Origin: Saccharomycopsis fibuligera x Saccharomycopsis cf. fibuligera
Taxonomy: Eukaryota; Ascomycota; Saccharomycetes; Ascoideales; Saccharomycopsidaceae
NCBI GenBank assembly: GCA_001936135.1
Contig: CP012811.1
Span: 1,116,001 to 1,180,000, forward strand
Length of the DNA: 64,000 bases
Direction of reading: 5' to 3'
In this document: one piece after another, positions 10,590 through 20,199 of the stretch
Numbering within the stretch: position 1 is the first letter of the stretch
How the letters are laid out: each line of letters starts with the position of its first letter
Made by a program: the position numbers and the translations under genes
The notes under the pieces: generated by a model
The model's database searches: none
What the model was told of the DNA's origin: nothing
What the model saw: only the letters and a program-made list of their open reading frames with translations

Positions 10590-12003
10590 TTAATTCTTAT
10601 CATCATACTCATCATAATCATTCCAGTTCCGACAATGACGAGGTTCAGAATCTTCCTCAAAAGATGAATTATTGAAATGTCCATTATAATCTCCTCTTGT
10701 CTGTGCAGGTAGTGAGGTAACATCAACTTAATTTCTGGCTAATTTTTTCTAATTTAGTCTAAAACGGCGAGTATGGATATGCTTAATATTGGGCATTTTT
10801 AATCTCGGAACCCGGGTTTAAACATAAGTTTTTTCAATCTTTGAATAGGATAAGTCCAAGATTTCTAACGTTCCCAAACTAGCAAAGTCTCTCTGAATGA
10901 GTTTGACACCAGTCTCACAAGCATCTAATAATATTAGACCCAATAGCGTACAAAGGGGGTTTATATCAGCAACTTGAGTAAGTAGTATTCACGGGTATTT
11001 GCCAAAGGCCTAAGAGCAGTCAGAAGTGCGGTCAAAGCATTTTCATCAATATCAAGGTTTTTCAATTTGATCAGAGGTTGCAAACTATCGACTGATTTCA
11101 AGCCACTCATGCAAAGATTTAGTGATTTATTTTTTATTTTATTTTCTGCTAATTCAGGAGTTTCCAATTCGCGCATTCTTATTCTCGTTAAGGTTCAGAC
11201 TCACTAAAGATAACAAGTAGTTAACGTCTAGCATTTCAGTCAAATTAGCATTACTCAAATCCAAACTTTTGCAACACAGTTACTAGATAGGTTTAACCTT
11301 TGCGAGTTTGGGAATATTAAACTTAAACCATTAAACACCAACATTCAACGACTTCACTCTCAAATTTCAACAATTCTAGTGGTTCAAAATTGTGAGGTTA
11401 CCAGCATTGAGAATCAATGTGTCAATAGCCGAAAGTTTGAGAGATTGGGGAAACTTATTTGATTGGCAGAAGCATGCTGAGAATCTTTTTTTTTTTTTGA
11501 ATATGGTTACCGAATTCCTTTTGAAATAGTATATTAAGGCCCTAAATGCACTTTGTGTATCCGAGTAATAGATATATTTTCGAGTCATGATAAACATACA
11601 ATCTAATTTCTTTTTTACTCATATAGCGGGTATTATTCAAGTTGACATTAAAACCAAAAATTTGCATGAGAAATAAATCATCACAGTTTTGAATAGTAAG
11701 AGCTGTTTAACAGCTCTTGACTCTGAAGTAACTGCTTTCACCAGTAATTTCACCAAAAAAAAACTGTTTTAACATCTTTGATGAAATCCGCATCTGTTAG
11801 TCTCTCTAAACAAATACACTGAACAATTTATTAGCAACTATAGGCTTTTTCTTTTGGGTACCACAGTTGCAGCCGTTGTCGTTGATTTTGATTTTGACTG
11901 AGCTATTCTTACTCTGGTTTTATTGCTGGTTTCTTTTTTGCTAATATTGCAGCTTTTTTCTTTGTCGTAATTGTAGTGGTTAGCTTTCTTTTTGTGGTTT
12001 CTA
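10590..12003 (-). pseudogene. Decayed leucine-rich-repeat protein gene
   Basis: Minus-strand reading shows successive short protein-like pieces broken by stops and frameshifts, all co-oriented. From N to C: a Lys/Thr-rich piece (11909-12003); a piece reading LTIQNCDDLFLMQIFGFNVN (11542-11703); LRR-like pieces with DTLILNAGNLTILN (11376-11470), SLDLSNANLTEM and VSLNLNENK (about 11170-11267); a 71-codon open piece with SLNLCMSGLKSV and LKNLDIDENALTAL (10961-11176); LEILDLSYSKIEK (10818-10961); and an acidic Asn/Asp-rich tail (10590-10697). The repeating LxxLxLxxNxL pattern marks a leucine-rich-repeat protein, normally a protein-binding scaffold. At least five disabling changes separate the pieces, so no functional product is expected. 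The parent family was not identified. Boundaries are approximate. Confidence 0.62.
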
Positions 12004-12520
12004 GTTTTCTCTTAGTTGCAATTAGTTTCAAGGTGTATAATACTTTACCGTTTAAGCTTGAGGTGGAGTCAAGTATTTTATCACCTTATTCTTGCCACTT
12101 TGAGTTTGGATTTGTGGTCATAAGCTGCTCGAGCACAAAACAATTTTCAATTGAAAGCTCTAAGAGAATTTGAAATTACCTATTGATAGAGTATGTGGCA
12201 TCATCCTTAGGACTTTCAATATCAATTATTGTAGTCCGTTATCGTGCTACTGTATTGCTTTGTTTTAGAAATAACAATAGCAGTGGACGAAGCCGCCTTC
12301 AAGGTTTAGTAACCCTTCTAAAAAGAAGGATGTCACCCACACTAGATACTACTATCAATGTTGTAAAGTATGAGTAAAAAATCTCCCAAAACTAAAACTG
12401 ACCTTTAACCAGTGGACATACAATCTACTATACCAAAATTTTGCTATTAAATCATAGTGGATCAATTATCTAACAAACACTCTGTATACTATTCAAGAAA
12501 CAAAAAATCAAAACTTCTGT
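12004..12520. other. Spacer between LRR pseudogene and dehydrogenase 3' end
   Basis: About 520 bp without a supported gene. Parts may still belong to the 5' end of the decayed LRR gene, but no clear protein-like piece was found here. Confidence 0.45.
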
Positions 12521-13408
12521 TTAAGCCAAACCCTTACTGGCCAACAAATTCCAAGATTTTTCAATGTAATTGTGTGCGTACTCGGGAGTCAACCCAACAG
12601 AAGGCACCAAAGGTCTACCATAGTTATCATAGATAGTGCCATTTCTGTCGTCCAACTCCTTTGCAAAAAACAAAGGCGCAATTCCTTTAGCGTACTGTTC
12701 TGGTGTACGAGTGAACCAACCAAGGGCGGTTTCAAGAATCTTGGACTTCCATGAGTTTTCTCCAAGAACGTTGTTTCTAATACCGGTTTTTACTAACCCT
12801 GGTTTTAAGCCGTAAAAGTTGATACCTCCATACTTTTCAGCAGCATCATATACGAGTGCTTCATTACCGGCAACAGTATTCATATGTGCTCTCCACACGC
12901 CGTACTGTTTCTCGGTGTTGAGATCGTCTGGGGTTCCCAATTGGTTGTCTCCGGGATAGGCCAACACAAACACCCGAGGAGTTGTTGTGTTAGTATCAGC
13001 AGTATTTGAACTCTGCAACATTGGGGCAAGTTTGTCGAGAAGTACTAGACGGTTGAGGAAACTTACACACATGTCTTTCTCTAAACCTTCATCTGTTTCC
13101 TCTCTGCTTGGTGCTGCAAATATACCCGTCGTGAAGAGAACAACATCAATATTTTCAGCGTCAATTTTGTCAACAACAGCATCACAACCTTTGATGGATG
13201 TCAAGTCTGCTTCTATGAATGAAATGTTTTTGATATCGCTGTCTCTAAAAGTACGGCCAACAACGGTGATGTTAGCGCCAGCTTTAGCGAGCTCAGCGGC
13301 AATGGCACGACCAAGACCACCAGTCCCTCCAAAAATCAAAACATTACGACCAGATGCTCTAGTCAAATCTTCTGGAATGGTCCAGTTGATAGTTTTGTCA
13401 ATCCCCAT
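12521..13408 (-). CDS. Short-chain dehydrogenase/reductase family protein (atypical active site)
   Basis: A 295-residue single-domain Rossmann protein; start is ATG 13406-13408 (the frame extends 22 codons further only to a GTG). The N-terminal dinucleotide-binding glycine motif is clear (NVLIFGGTGGLGRAIA, Gly27-Gly33), followed by the acidic/polar turn VVGRTF, whose Arg suggests NADP(H). An ADLTS segment and a PGLVKTGI segment occupy the usual SDR positions. The catalytic Tyr-x-x-x-Lys expected near residues 180-200 is not found: the equivalent stretch reads HMNTVAGNEAL. It may therefore be catalytically unusual, or a binding-only member. Substrate unknown. Divergent from PIF1 across about 900 bp. 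Confidence 0.8.
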   Translation of the reverse strand: MGIDKTINWTIPEDLTRASGRNVLIFGGTGGLGRAIAAELAKAGANITVVGRTFRDSDIKNISFIEADLTSIKGCDAVVDKIDAENIDVVLFTTGIFAAPSREETDEGLEKDMCVSFLNRLVLLDKLAPMLQSSNTADTNTTTPRVFVLAYPGDNQLGTPDDLNTEKQYGVWRAHMNTVAGNEALVYDAAEKYGGINFYGLKPGLVKTGIRNNVLGENSWKSKILETALGWFTRTPEQYAKGIAPLFFAKELDDRNGTIYDNYGRPLVPSVGLTPEYAHNYIEKSWNLLASKGLA

Positions 13409-14031
13409 AATTATTAGATTTTGCTTTTTGCAATGCTCCTCTGTGTTCAATTGATTACTTTGGTAGCTTTTCACAGTTTAGTAGTCATATAATGGCCAAC
13501 AATCATTTATCAATGACGAATCACTGCTATTATAAGGGTAAAGGAGGCAAAACACACCGTTTCTGAGAGCAATGTTGCTATATACACTAGAGATTCTTAT
13601 ACTGAGTTCATATATTTACCAATGTAATGGGTCTAGATGAGCTTTAGTTTGTGAAGCAGAAGCTCAGGGATATGAATACGATTTCACTCCTGAACTTTTC
13701 TTCTAAACTTACAGTTAAGATAACTAGCATAGTTAATTACTCAATAAACTTTAATCTCATATTCTTATTTTTTTAACCAAGATAGCAATTCCCCTTTTCT
13801 GGGTCGATCAAGCCGTTCTTACATCAAAACCTTAAATATCCAACTAATTTTCATCTGTTTGACCTTTTGCTTGAGGCAACATTCTCGCATTATCAATGTT
13901 ATTGCCAATAATTGAAGGTAGTAATTTTCATTAAAATACTTTAAACAATGCTAATTGCCATCAAGGTCATTCTTGTTGTTTTCTCATTATAGCTACGGGT
14001 CTCTTTTTCCCCTTAGCAAAATATCTATTTA

Positions 14032-14069
14032 AATTCCGGTAATAAAAACCGTGATGTTTTACCGGAATT
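14032..14069. repeat. Inverted repeat AATTCCGGTAA-N16-TTACCGGAATT
   Basis: Perfect 11-nt inverted arms (14032-14042 and 14059-14069) flank a 16-nt spacer that itself holds another CCG. The CCGG-centred dyad resembles sites bound by dimeric zinc-cluster (Zn2Cys6) regulators. It lies about 250 bp before the helicase ATG and 620 bp before the dehydrogenase ATG, so either could be the target. Confidence 0.6.
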
Positions 14070-14108
14070 CACACTCATCGCTTAGAGGAGCTTAGTCAGC
14101 TTCAATTA

Positions 14109-14114
14109 ACGCGT
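14109..14114. promoter_or_regulatory. MluI cell-cycle box (ACGCGT)
   Basis: A perfect ACGCGT about 200 bp upstream of the PIF1-like ATG. This is the MBF site that drives G1/S expression of replication genes in ascomycete yeasts; a role here is inferred from position and gene function. Confidence 0.45.
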
Positions 14115-14315
14115 CTTTTCTGTTTATTTTTTTCTTTTTTTGTTGTTTTTACATTTTTTTGTAGGCGCCCACCGCTTAAAGGCGATTTGCAGGATAAAGA
14201 AAGTCCCTAGTCAAGGCTTCGTAATTTATCAAATACATTCTTCTAACACCTTTTTTGATAATTATTTAGCTTTTTTTCCTAGGTTTTCTTGCTAAAATTT
14301 TTAACCAAGGACACC

Positions 14316-16628
14316 ATGAACAATACTGCTCGCCCGATAAAGAGGCCTGCTGGTCGCGATGGTAAGCGCCAAAGCACTTTATCAGGATTTATCAGTCTTA
14401 AGAAACCGAAAATTGGCACTGTTCTTGGAAGCGGAGTTGGGAGTGGAGCAATAAGCGCTGGCGGTAGCGTATCGAATCGCAAGTCTTATATTTCCTTCAG
14501 CAAGCCAAATCATAACAGCAAAAATAGTATTAATAACGGTCAGATCAACAGCAATAATAGCAGAGCATCATCTTTGGTAGATGAACTGTACAAAAGTACT
14601 AACAGTTTTGGCAGCAATAGCGGCAGTGCTAATGGGAAAAACGTCAACAATGGGGCTTCTATAGAAACTCTGATCGAGGTGGTGGACTCTCATGGATCTT
14701 CATCTTCCACTGATGTTGATAGCGATGGTATATCTATTATTAGTGAACGAAATGTTGTCCCACTGCTGAAACTGCTGGGCGATGGCGGCCGCTCAATGAG
14801 ACCTAATCAAAGTCTCTTGGAAACAAAAGCACAGTCTTTTGACGAATCAAGACATAGTCATAACTATGTCAATAATACTACAAGCATAAGTAAAACCACC
14901 ACAGATGAAATATTTAAAATGCAAACCACTTCAAATTCTCTCACTACGGAGAAATCAGTCAAAATGTTTCAAAAATTGGAAAATTTGGCAGGCCAGCATC
15001 GCCCACGGTTAGCTGCTAGTTCTTCATTACTGTCAGCGCAGCAAAGCATGAAATATAAAAACAATTATAGTAGTAACACAACAACTGCGTTTGGTCCTAC
15101 TGGGGTAGAAGAGATTAAGTTCAGCGAGGAACAAATAAAAGTGTTGGATTTAATTGTCAAGCAAGAGAAAAGCGTCTTTTTCACTGGTAGTGCAGGTACA
15201 GGTAAGTCAGTGCTTTTGCGTGAAGTTATTAAGCGTTTACTTGACAAATATAATAATCGTGAAGATTTAGTGGCAGTGACAGCATCAACGGGTTTAGCAG
15301 CGGTTAACATCGGTGGGCAAACGTTGCATCGATTTGCGGGGATTGGGATTGGTAAAGGATCAGCTGAAGAGCTTATGAAGAGGGTGGCTAAAAATGAAAA
15401 TAATGTTAGACGATGGAGGGTAGCTAAAGTTTTGATTATTGATGAAATTTCAATGATTGATGGAGACTTATTTACCAAGTTGAGCAAAATTGCTCAATTT
15501 ATTAGAAAAAGCAGTACTCCATTTGGTGGATTGCAAGTGGTGTTGACGGGTGATTTCTTTCAACTTCCACCAGTGCCTGATAAGTATCTGAAAAAACAGC
15601 CATTATACTGTTTCCAAAGCCCCGAGTGGAATAAATCCATTGAAAGAACGATATTATTGACCAAAGTTTTCAGACAGAAAGGTGATAATGTCTTGATCAA
15701 TATGTTGAACACTGTTAGATTGGGTAATTGTACTTCGGAGGTTACGCAAAAATTTGTGCTGCTTTCTAGAGAAGTGCATTATGCCGATAATATTTTACCA
15801 ACGGAGTTGTTTCCAACAAGAAATGAAGTACATCAGTCTAATAGTACTCGTTTGAACAAGCTTCCTGGTCGGTCATGGACTTTTAAGGCCAAAGATGTCT
15901 TTACGTCTGATTTTCCAAATGTTATAGAGCAAGAAAAGAAACTTTTAGGAAATGTTTTGGCGTCTGAGAATCTCGTCCTCAAAGAAGATGCACAAGTGCT
16001 TATGTTGCATAACATGGACGATAAAATTGTCAATGGCTCTATTGGAATTGTATTGTTTTTTTTACCAGAGACGATTTTTACTCAAATTATCAATGAATAT
16101 GGTGAAGACTACTTAGCAGAGCCAGAGGCACTCAAAGAAATTCGTTTCGTTTCGCAGTGCGTCGGGCTTGAAAATTTTGAAGAAGGTAATATAAAGCAGA
16201 AATTCAGCGAGTTTGATCAAGGCAGCAGAAAAAGAATGCGTCGCTTTATCATTGAAGCAATGAAGTCTTCGATGAGTCTCGCGTTACCTGTTGTTTCCTT
16301 TTCTATTCCTAATGAACCGCAACGCAGAATTCGGTTGATTCAAAAAGAAGAGTTCAGCGTTGCGTACGCAAAGGGGAAAAGAGTAGTACGGATTCAAGTG
16401 CCATTGCTTTTGTCATGGGCATTATCTATCCACAAATCCCAAGGTCAAACCTTGGATAGAGTGAAAGTAGACTTGGCCAAAATCTTCGAGAAAGGTCAAG
16501 TGTATGTGGCGTTGTCAAGAGCTACCTCGAAAGATCGGTTGCAGGTGTTGAATTTTTCTCCGAGTAAAATCAGAGCATCGCAGCAGGTGATTGAATTTTA
16601 TCGCAGTTTGGAGAGAGTGGATGAATAA
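14316..16628 (+). CDS. PIF1: Pif1-family 5'-3' DNA helicase (Pif1/Rrm3)
   Basis: A 770-residue SF1B helicase; start is ATG 14316 (the frame opens 9 codons earlier at a TTG). The first 265 residues are disordered, Ser/Asn-rich and basic; the rest is the helicase. Visible motifs: Walker A GSAGTGKS (about 291-298), Walker B IIDEIS (about 374-379), GDFFQLPPV (motif III), the TELFPTRNEV block, HKSQGQTLD (motif V) and VYVALSRAT (motif VI). These enzymes unwind G-quadruplexes and protein-bound DNA at forks, act at telomeres and rDNA, and in part work in mitochondria. A PIP-like motif QSTLSGFI (19-26) sits where Rrm3 carries its PCNA-binding QxxLxxFF box, suggesting a nuclear fork role. Four CTG codons at 14763-14777 lie in the disordered part. 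Confidence 0.9.
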   Translation: MNNTARPIKRPAGRDGKRQSTLSGFISLKKPKIGTVLGSGVGSGAISAGGSVSNRKSYISFSKPNHNSKNSINNGQINSNNSRASSLVDELYKSTNSFGSNSGSANGKNVNNGASIETLIEVVDSHGSSSSTDVDSDGISIISERNVVPLLKLLGDGGRSMRPNQSLLETKAQSFDESRHSHNYVNNTTSISKTTTDEIFKMQTTSNSLTTEKSVKMFQKLENLAGQHRPRLAASSSLLSAQQSMKYKNNYSSNTTTAFGPTGVEEIKFSEEQIKVLDLIVKQEKSVFFTGSAGTGKSVLLREVIKRLLDKYNNREDLVAVTASTGLAAVNIGGQTLHRFAGIGIGKGSAEELMKRVAKNENNVRRWRVAKVLIIDEISMIDGDLFTKLSKIAQFIRKSSTPFGGLQVVLTGDFFQLPPVPDKYLKKQPLYCFQSPEWNKSIERTILLTKVFRQKGDNVLINMLNTVRLGNCTSEVTQKFVLLSREVHYADNILPTELFPTRNEVHQSNSTRLNKLPGRSWTFKAKDVFTSDFPNVIEQEKKLLGNVLASENLVLKEDAQVLMLHNMDDKIVNGSIGIVLFFLPETIFTQIINEYGEDYLAEPEALKEIRFVSQCVGLENFEEGNIKQKFSEFDQGSRKRMRRFIIEAMKSSMSLALPVVSFSIPNEPQRRIRLIQKEEFSVAYAKGKRVVRIQVPLLLSWALSIHKSQGQTLDRVKVDLAKIFEKGQVYVALSRATSKDRLQVLNFSPSKIRASQQVIEFYRSLERVDE

Positions 16629-17705
16629 ATTTCTTTTTTGCTTTTTTTGTTAGCTTTTTACTTGTTTATGTTTTGTTACTATGTTTGTTTTCCTACGTTT
16701 AGTTATATTTAGCATTGAATCCATTGCATGTTGATTTGTTTTTGTCCTCCCAGCGTACTTGCTTAGCACCGGTACTAATGATTTGAATCATTGCATGTAA
16801 TCAAAAATACAAGACTAGTTGGCTGTGGCGGGGTTGCTGTTTTGGGAAGGCGAAATTTGCAATCGCACGAGATCTATCCTGGAGCAAAGCGGACATAATG
16901 ACATCCAGGAAGCCATAGTAAAGGCGGTAAAACAGTAGCGAAAGAGACAGCTGTGGTGGAAAGAAAGTAATGATTATCTTAAGATTTCATGATCGTAATG
17001 TCCTAGGGCTTACTCTTCACTTCTTTTCTTGGCTGTATCTTTTCCTCAGCCAGAGCTGTCAGCCGTGAAGCCTCAAGCAGTTGCTTATCGCTAGCCGCTG
17101 GGCAGCGATGGTTGCATCGCAGTAATAATCATGATTATTAATGAACGTCTGCAGCAGTCGTTTTTTTTCCCTCGCGGCAAAAATTTTCCCATTTTGTTTT
17201 ACGCTTTCTCTAAGCTGAGTGACACATAAAATACTACTGGGAACCGTCTAGCTAGTTAGCTGATCTGTCTATTTAAGCCTTGCTGTTTGTTTTTTTGTAT
17301 TACTCAAAACTTGAGCACTTACCTGTCTGGACCGATACTTCAGCCTAGCGCTCTCCTCAGCTTTTCTCTTTTCCCTCTTGCCTCGGCGGCTTGTTTCACT
17401 CCAGAAGCAGCAGCATTGTATAAACGAACGAATGGATGAATGAGTGTGGCTTCAGATTAGATCAGACACGTATATGATTCTTCAGTGATACCCAGACAGT
17501 ACAAAGCAGCGGTAATTGAGAAAGCGCTCAAAGCAATCAGCTACAAAACATACACACTTACTAGGGAGTCTCAGTCAAGCATTTTAGCCTGACATAGCAT
17601 CCTGACTGATTTGAGACCGACAAAAGAACACACTTATTGCCGAAGAAAACTCACACCAATACCAGATACAACAAATCATAATAATCAATCATCATACATA
17701 TCAAA
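16629..17705. promoter_or_regulatory. OPT upstream region and PIF1 3' region
   Basis: A 1,077-bp spacer, locally more GC-rich than most. It holds a hairpin (17105-17120), an adjacent 18-nt palindrome (17123-17140), and a GATAAG motif on the minus strand at 17084-17089. GATAAG is the core site of nitrogen-regulatory GATA factors, which control many peptide transporters; its role here is conjecture. No gene was recognised. Confidence 0.5.
17105..17140. repeat. Hairpin plus adjacent perfect palindrome
   Basis: GCGATG-GTTG-CATCGC (17105-17120) is a perfect 6-bp stem with a 4-nt loop. Two bases on begins the 18-nt perfect palindrome TAATAATCATGATTATTA (17123-17140). They lie about 570 bp upstream of the OPT start. 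Confidence 0.7.
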
Positions 17706-20048
17706 ATGCCTGAAATAGTGCCGTGGAAGCAAAAACCAGAATTACCGCAAGTTACCTTCCGATCCATTGTTGCTGGTCTCGTTATCGGCTCCCTTGTGCT
17801 CATATCCAATTTCCAGTTTGGTCTTCAAACAGGATGGGTCTCCATGATGTCGCTTCCTTCAGCATTGCTTGCCTTTGCGGTTTTCAAATCGTTAGCTAAA
17901 CATTTAAATTATCCCTTCAGTGACGTGGAAAATGTATTTGTTCAAAGTGTTGCCGTCAGTGTTGGCACTGGGCCTTTAGCTTATGGATTTGTAGGGATTA
18001 TTCCTGCGATTGAGAAGTTCTTAACTCCCGAAGAAACAGGATTAGGAAGGGCAGTGGTGTTCAGTACTTGGGATTTGGTGGTATGGTCAGTGGGTCTCGG
18101 ATTTTTTGGGATTTTTTTTGCCATTCCATTGAGAAGACAAGTGGTAGTTAGAGAAAAATTGCCATTTCCCTCTGGATCAGCTACCGCCACATTGATCTCG
18201 GTGTTACATCATACTGAAATCAATGAACAGGATAATGCAAAGTTGGTCAATATTAGCGAGGAAATTGAAAATACTACTGACAAACATTATTCTACTCAAA
18301 AAAATACAACTAGTGAAGGTAACAATATTGACAATGACACACTTACTGCCAACAACGAAGTATTAACAGCAGCAGCAACATCATCACCATTGCTTAGCCA
18401 ACCAAACTCAGCTAGCGATTCAACCAACAACTCAATCAGTAATTCATCTACCACTAACTCACATAATTTGCTTGAATCACAATCGTCAATCACTGCCTTA
18501 AAACAACTTGATGCGTACCGGAAAAATCTCAAAACTCTTATATTCACCTTCCTGGTTTCTGCTACATATACAGTTGTTTCTTATTTCATCCCAATATTAC
18601 GAAGCTTGCCGGTGTTTGGCTGGGAATTGTCAGTCAACCATTTATGGAATTTTCAGCCTAGTCCCGCATACATTGGACAAGGAATAATTATGGGACTTCC
18701 TTCAGTTTCATATATGCTTTTTGGTGCGGTTTTGGGTTGGGGTATTCTTGCGCCATTAGTGCAACATTGGGGATGGACTGAAGGCCCAATTGATGATTGG
18801 AAAACTGGAGCTCAGGGCTGGATTTTGTGGATCAGTTTGAGTGTTATGGTTAGCGATAGTATTGTTTCGTTTTTGGCAATTGTGGTGAAGTCAGGCTACA
18901 ACTATTACAAACATAGCGCTGAAAAGCGTAATAATCCAGCTTACCAAAATTTTAATAACAACAACAGTGACAATAATAATAACAGTGAAGAGGATAGTCA
19001 TGATAGACAGTTCCTCATCGATCCTTCATCAACGAGTAATGGATCTTCTGACGAAGATGAACGCAATGCTACATATCATGGCCGCAGACCATCGATAATT
19101 GAACCAATGCAACTTGATGAAGTTACAACCACTGTCAAGAACAGCGACAATGACGAATCATTCGAAGACGTTGATGAAAAATTTTTAGTTTCTAATAAAG
19201 TAACCATCCTTGGAATTCTTTTGAGTGCCGGTGCTTGCGTCCTTGCAATGCGTTACTTATTCCACGGTGTCGTTGACTCTCACGCGGTAGCATTTGCTGT
19301 GACCCTTGCATTTTTCCTTTCTATTCTTGCAGTGCGTGCACTTGGAGAAACTGATTTGAACCCCGTTAGTGGAATTGGCAAACTTTCGCAACTCATTATT
19401 GCGCTCGTTGTGACCCCAACCAATCCTCAAGCTAGCATTTTGCTCAACTTGGTGGCTGGCGGTATTGCTGAAGCCGGCGCTCAACAAGCTGGTGATTTGA
19501 TGCAAGATTTGAAAACTGGTCACTTGTTGGGTGCATCACCAAAATCTCAATTTGTGGCACAAATTATCGGTACAGTATGGTCAGTTGGGCTAAGCGCGGT
19601 GATGTACAAAGTATACAATTTTGTGTATGAAATACCTAATCAATTGTTTCGGATTCCTACTGCAATAATCTGGATTGACTGCGCAAGATTAGTCACCGGA
19701 AACGGCTTGCCGGAACACGTTTTTGAATTTGCAGTGGTGTTTGTTATAATCTTTGGCATAATTGCAGTTATCAAAAATACTGTGCCACCAACTAGTAAAC
19801 ATTATAGTAAATTGGTATGGTTGCCAAGCGGGGTCCCAGTGGGGGTTGGATTGTATAACATTCCGTCATTTACGCTCGCAAGATTCATGGGCGGATTGTT
19901 GGCTTATTTCTGGATGAAGTATGGGAAAAGTAATGCTCATGATAAGAGTGTGGATATGATTATCTTTAGCAGTGGGTTGGTGTTGGGAGAAGGATTGTTT
20001 AGTATTGTTAATATGTTTATGGCGAACTTCAATGTGCCGCATTTTTAA
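17706..20048 (+). CDS. Oligopeptide-transporter (OPT) family membrane protein, YGL114W-like
   Basis: A 780-residue polytopic protein starting at ATG 17706. The N-terminal block (PQVTFRSIVAGLVIGSLVL, then NFQFGLQTGWVSMMSLPSA) and the KLPFPSGSA and TDLNPVSGIGKLSQL motifs (the last near 548) identify the OPT superfamily. It resembles the fungal YGL114W branch, closer to YSL/metal-chelate carriers than to the Opt1 glutathione/peptide carriers. The core has roughly a dozen hydrophobic segments. Two Asn/Ser/Asp-rich inserts (about 171-275 and 415-490) form large hydrophilic loops. It probably works as a proton-coupled importer or in an internal membrane; the substrate is not known even for the S. 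cerevisiae relative. Convergent with SNF4. Confidence 0.85.
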   Translation: MPEIVPWKQKPELPQVTFRSIVAGLVIGSLVLISNFQFGLQTGWVSMMSLPSALLAFAVFKSLAKHLNYPFSDVENVFVQSVAVSVGTGPLAYGFVGIIPAIEKFLTPEETGLGRAVVFSTWDLVVWSVGLGFFGIFFAIPLRRQVVVREKLPFPSGSATATLISVLHHTEINEQDNAKLVNISEEIENTTDKHYSTQKNTTSEGNNIDNDTLTANNEVLTAAATSSPLLSQPNSASDSTNNSISNSSTTNSHNLLESQSSITALKQLDAYRKNLKTLIFTFLVSATYTVVSYFIPILRSLPVFGWELSVNHLWNFQPSPAYIGQGIIMGLPSVSYMLFGAVLGWGILAPLVQHWGWTEGPIDDWKTGAQGWILWISLSVMVSDSIVSFLAIVVKSGYNYYKHSAEKRNNPAYQNFNNNNSDNNNNSEEDSHDRQFLIDPSSTSNGSSDEDERNATYHGRRPSIIEPMQLDEVTTTVKNSDNDESFEDVDEKFLVSNKVTILGILLSAGACVLAMRYLFHGVVDSHAVAFAVTLAFFLSILAVRALGETDLNPVSGIGKLSQLIIALVVTPTNPQASILLNLVAGGIAEAGAQQAGDLMQDLKTGHLLGASPKSQFVAQIIGTVWSVGLSAVMYKVYNFVYEIPNQLFRIPTAIIWIDCARLVTGNGLPEHVFEFAVVFVIIFGIIAVIKNTVPPTSKHYSKLVWLPSGVPVGVGLYNIPSFTLARFMGGLLAYFWMKYGKSNAHDKSVDMIIFSSGLVLGEGLFSIVNMFMANFNVPHF

Positions 20049-20144
20049 TTGTTTTGAATGGTATTTTTTTATTGTTATTGTTATATTATTTTTTATCACG
20101 TTTTATCATTTTTACATTTTTAAGCAGATCATTATTTTGATGAG

Positions 20145-20199
<55 letters not shown>

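Larger units (their letters stand above)
13409..14315. promoter_or_regulatory. Divergent promoter region, dehydrogenase / PIF1 helicase
   Basis: A 907-bp AT-rich spacer. Two features stand out, listed separately: an 11-bp-arm inverted repeat at 14032-14069 and an ACGCGT box at 14109-14114. The region just upstream of the helicase ATG is very T-rich. Confidence 0.6.

Noticed and set aside
15065-15487. Long antisense frames inside PIF1 (140 aa), RPC53 (251 aa, Pro/Leu-rich, 22282-23037) and NUP192 (161-176 aa)
   Set aside because: They are mirror images of biased codon use on the coding strand, with no family motifs, and the sense genes are secure.
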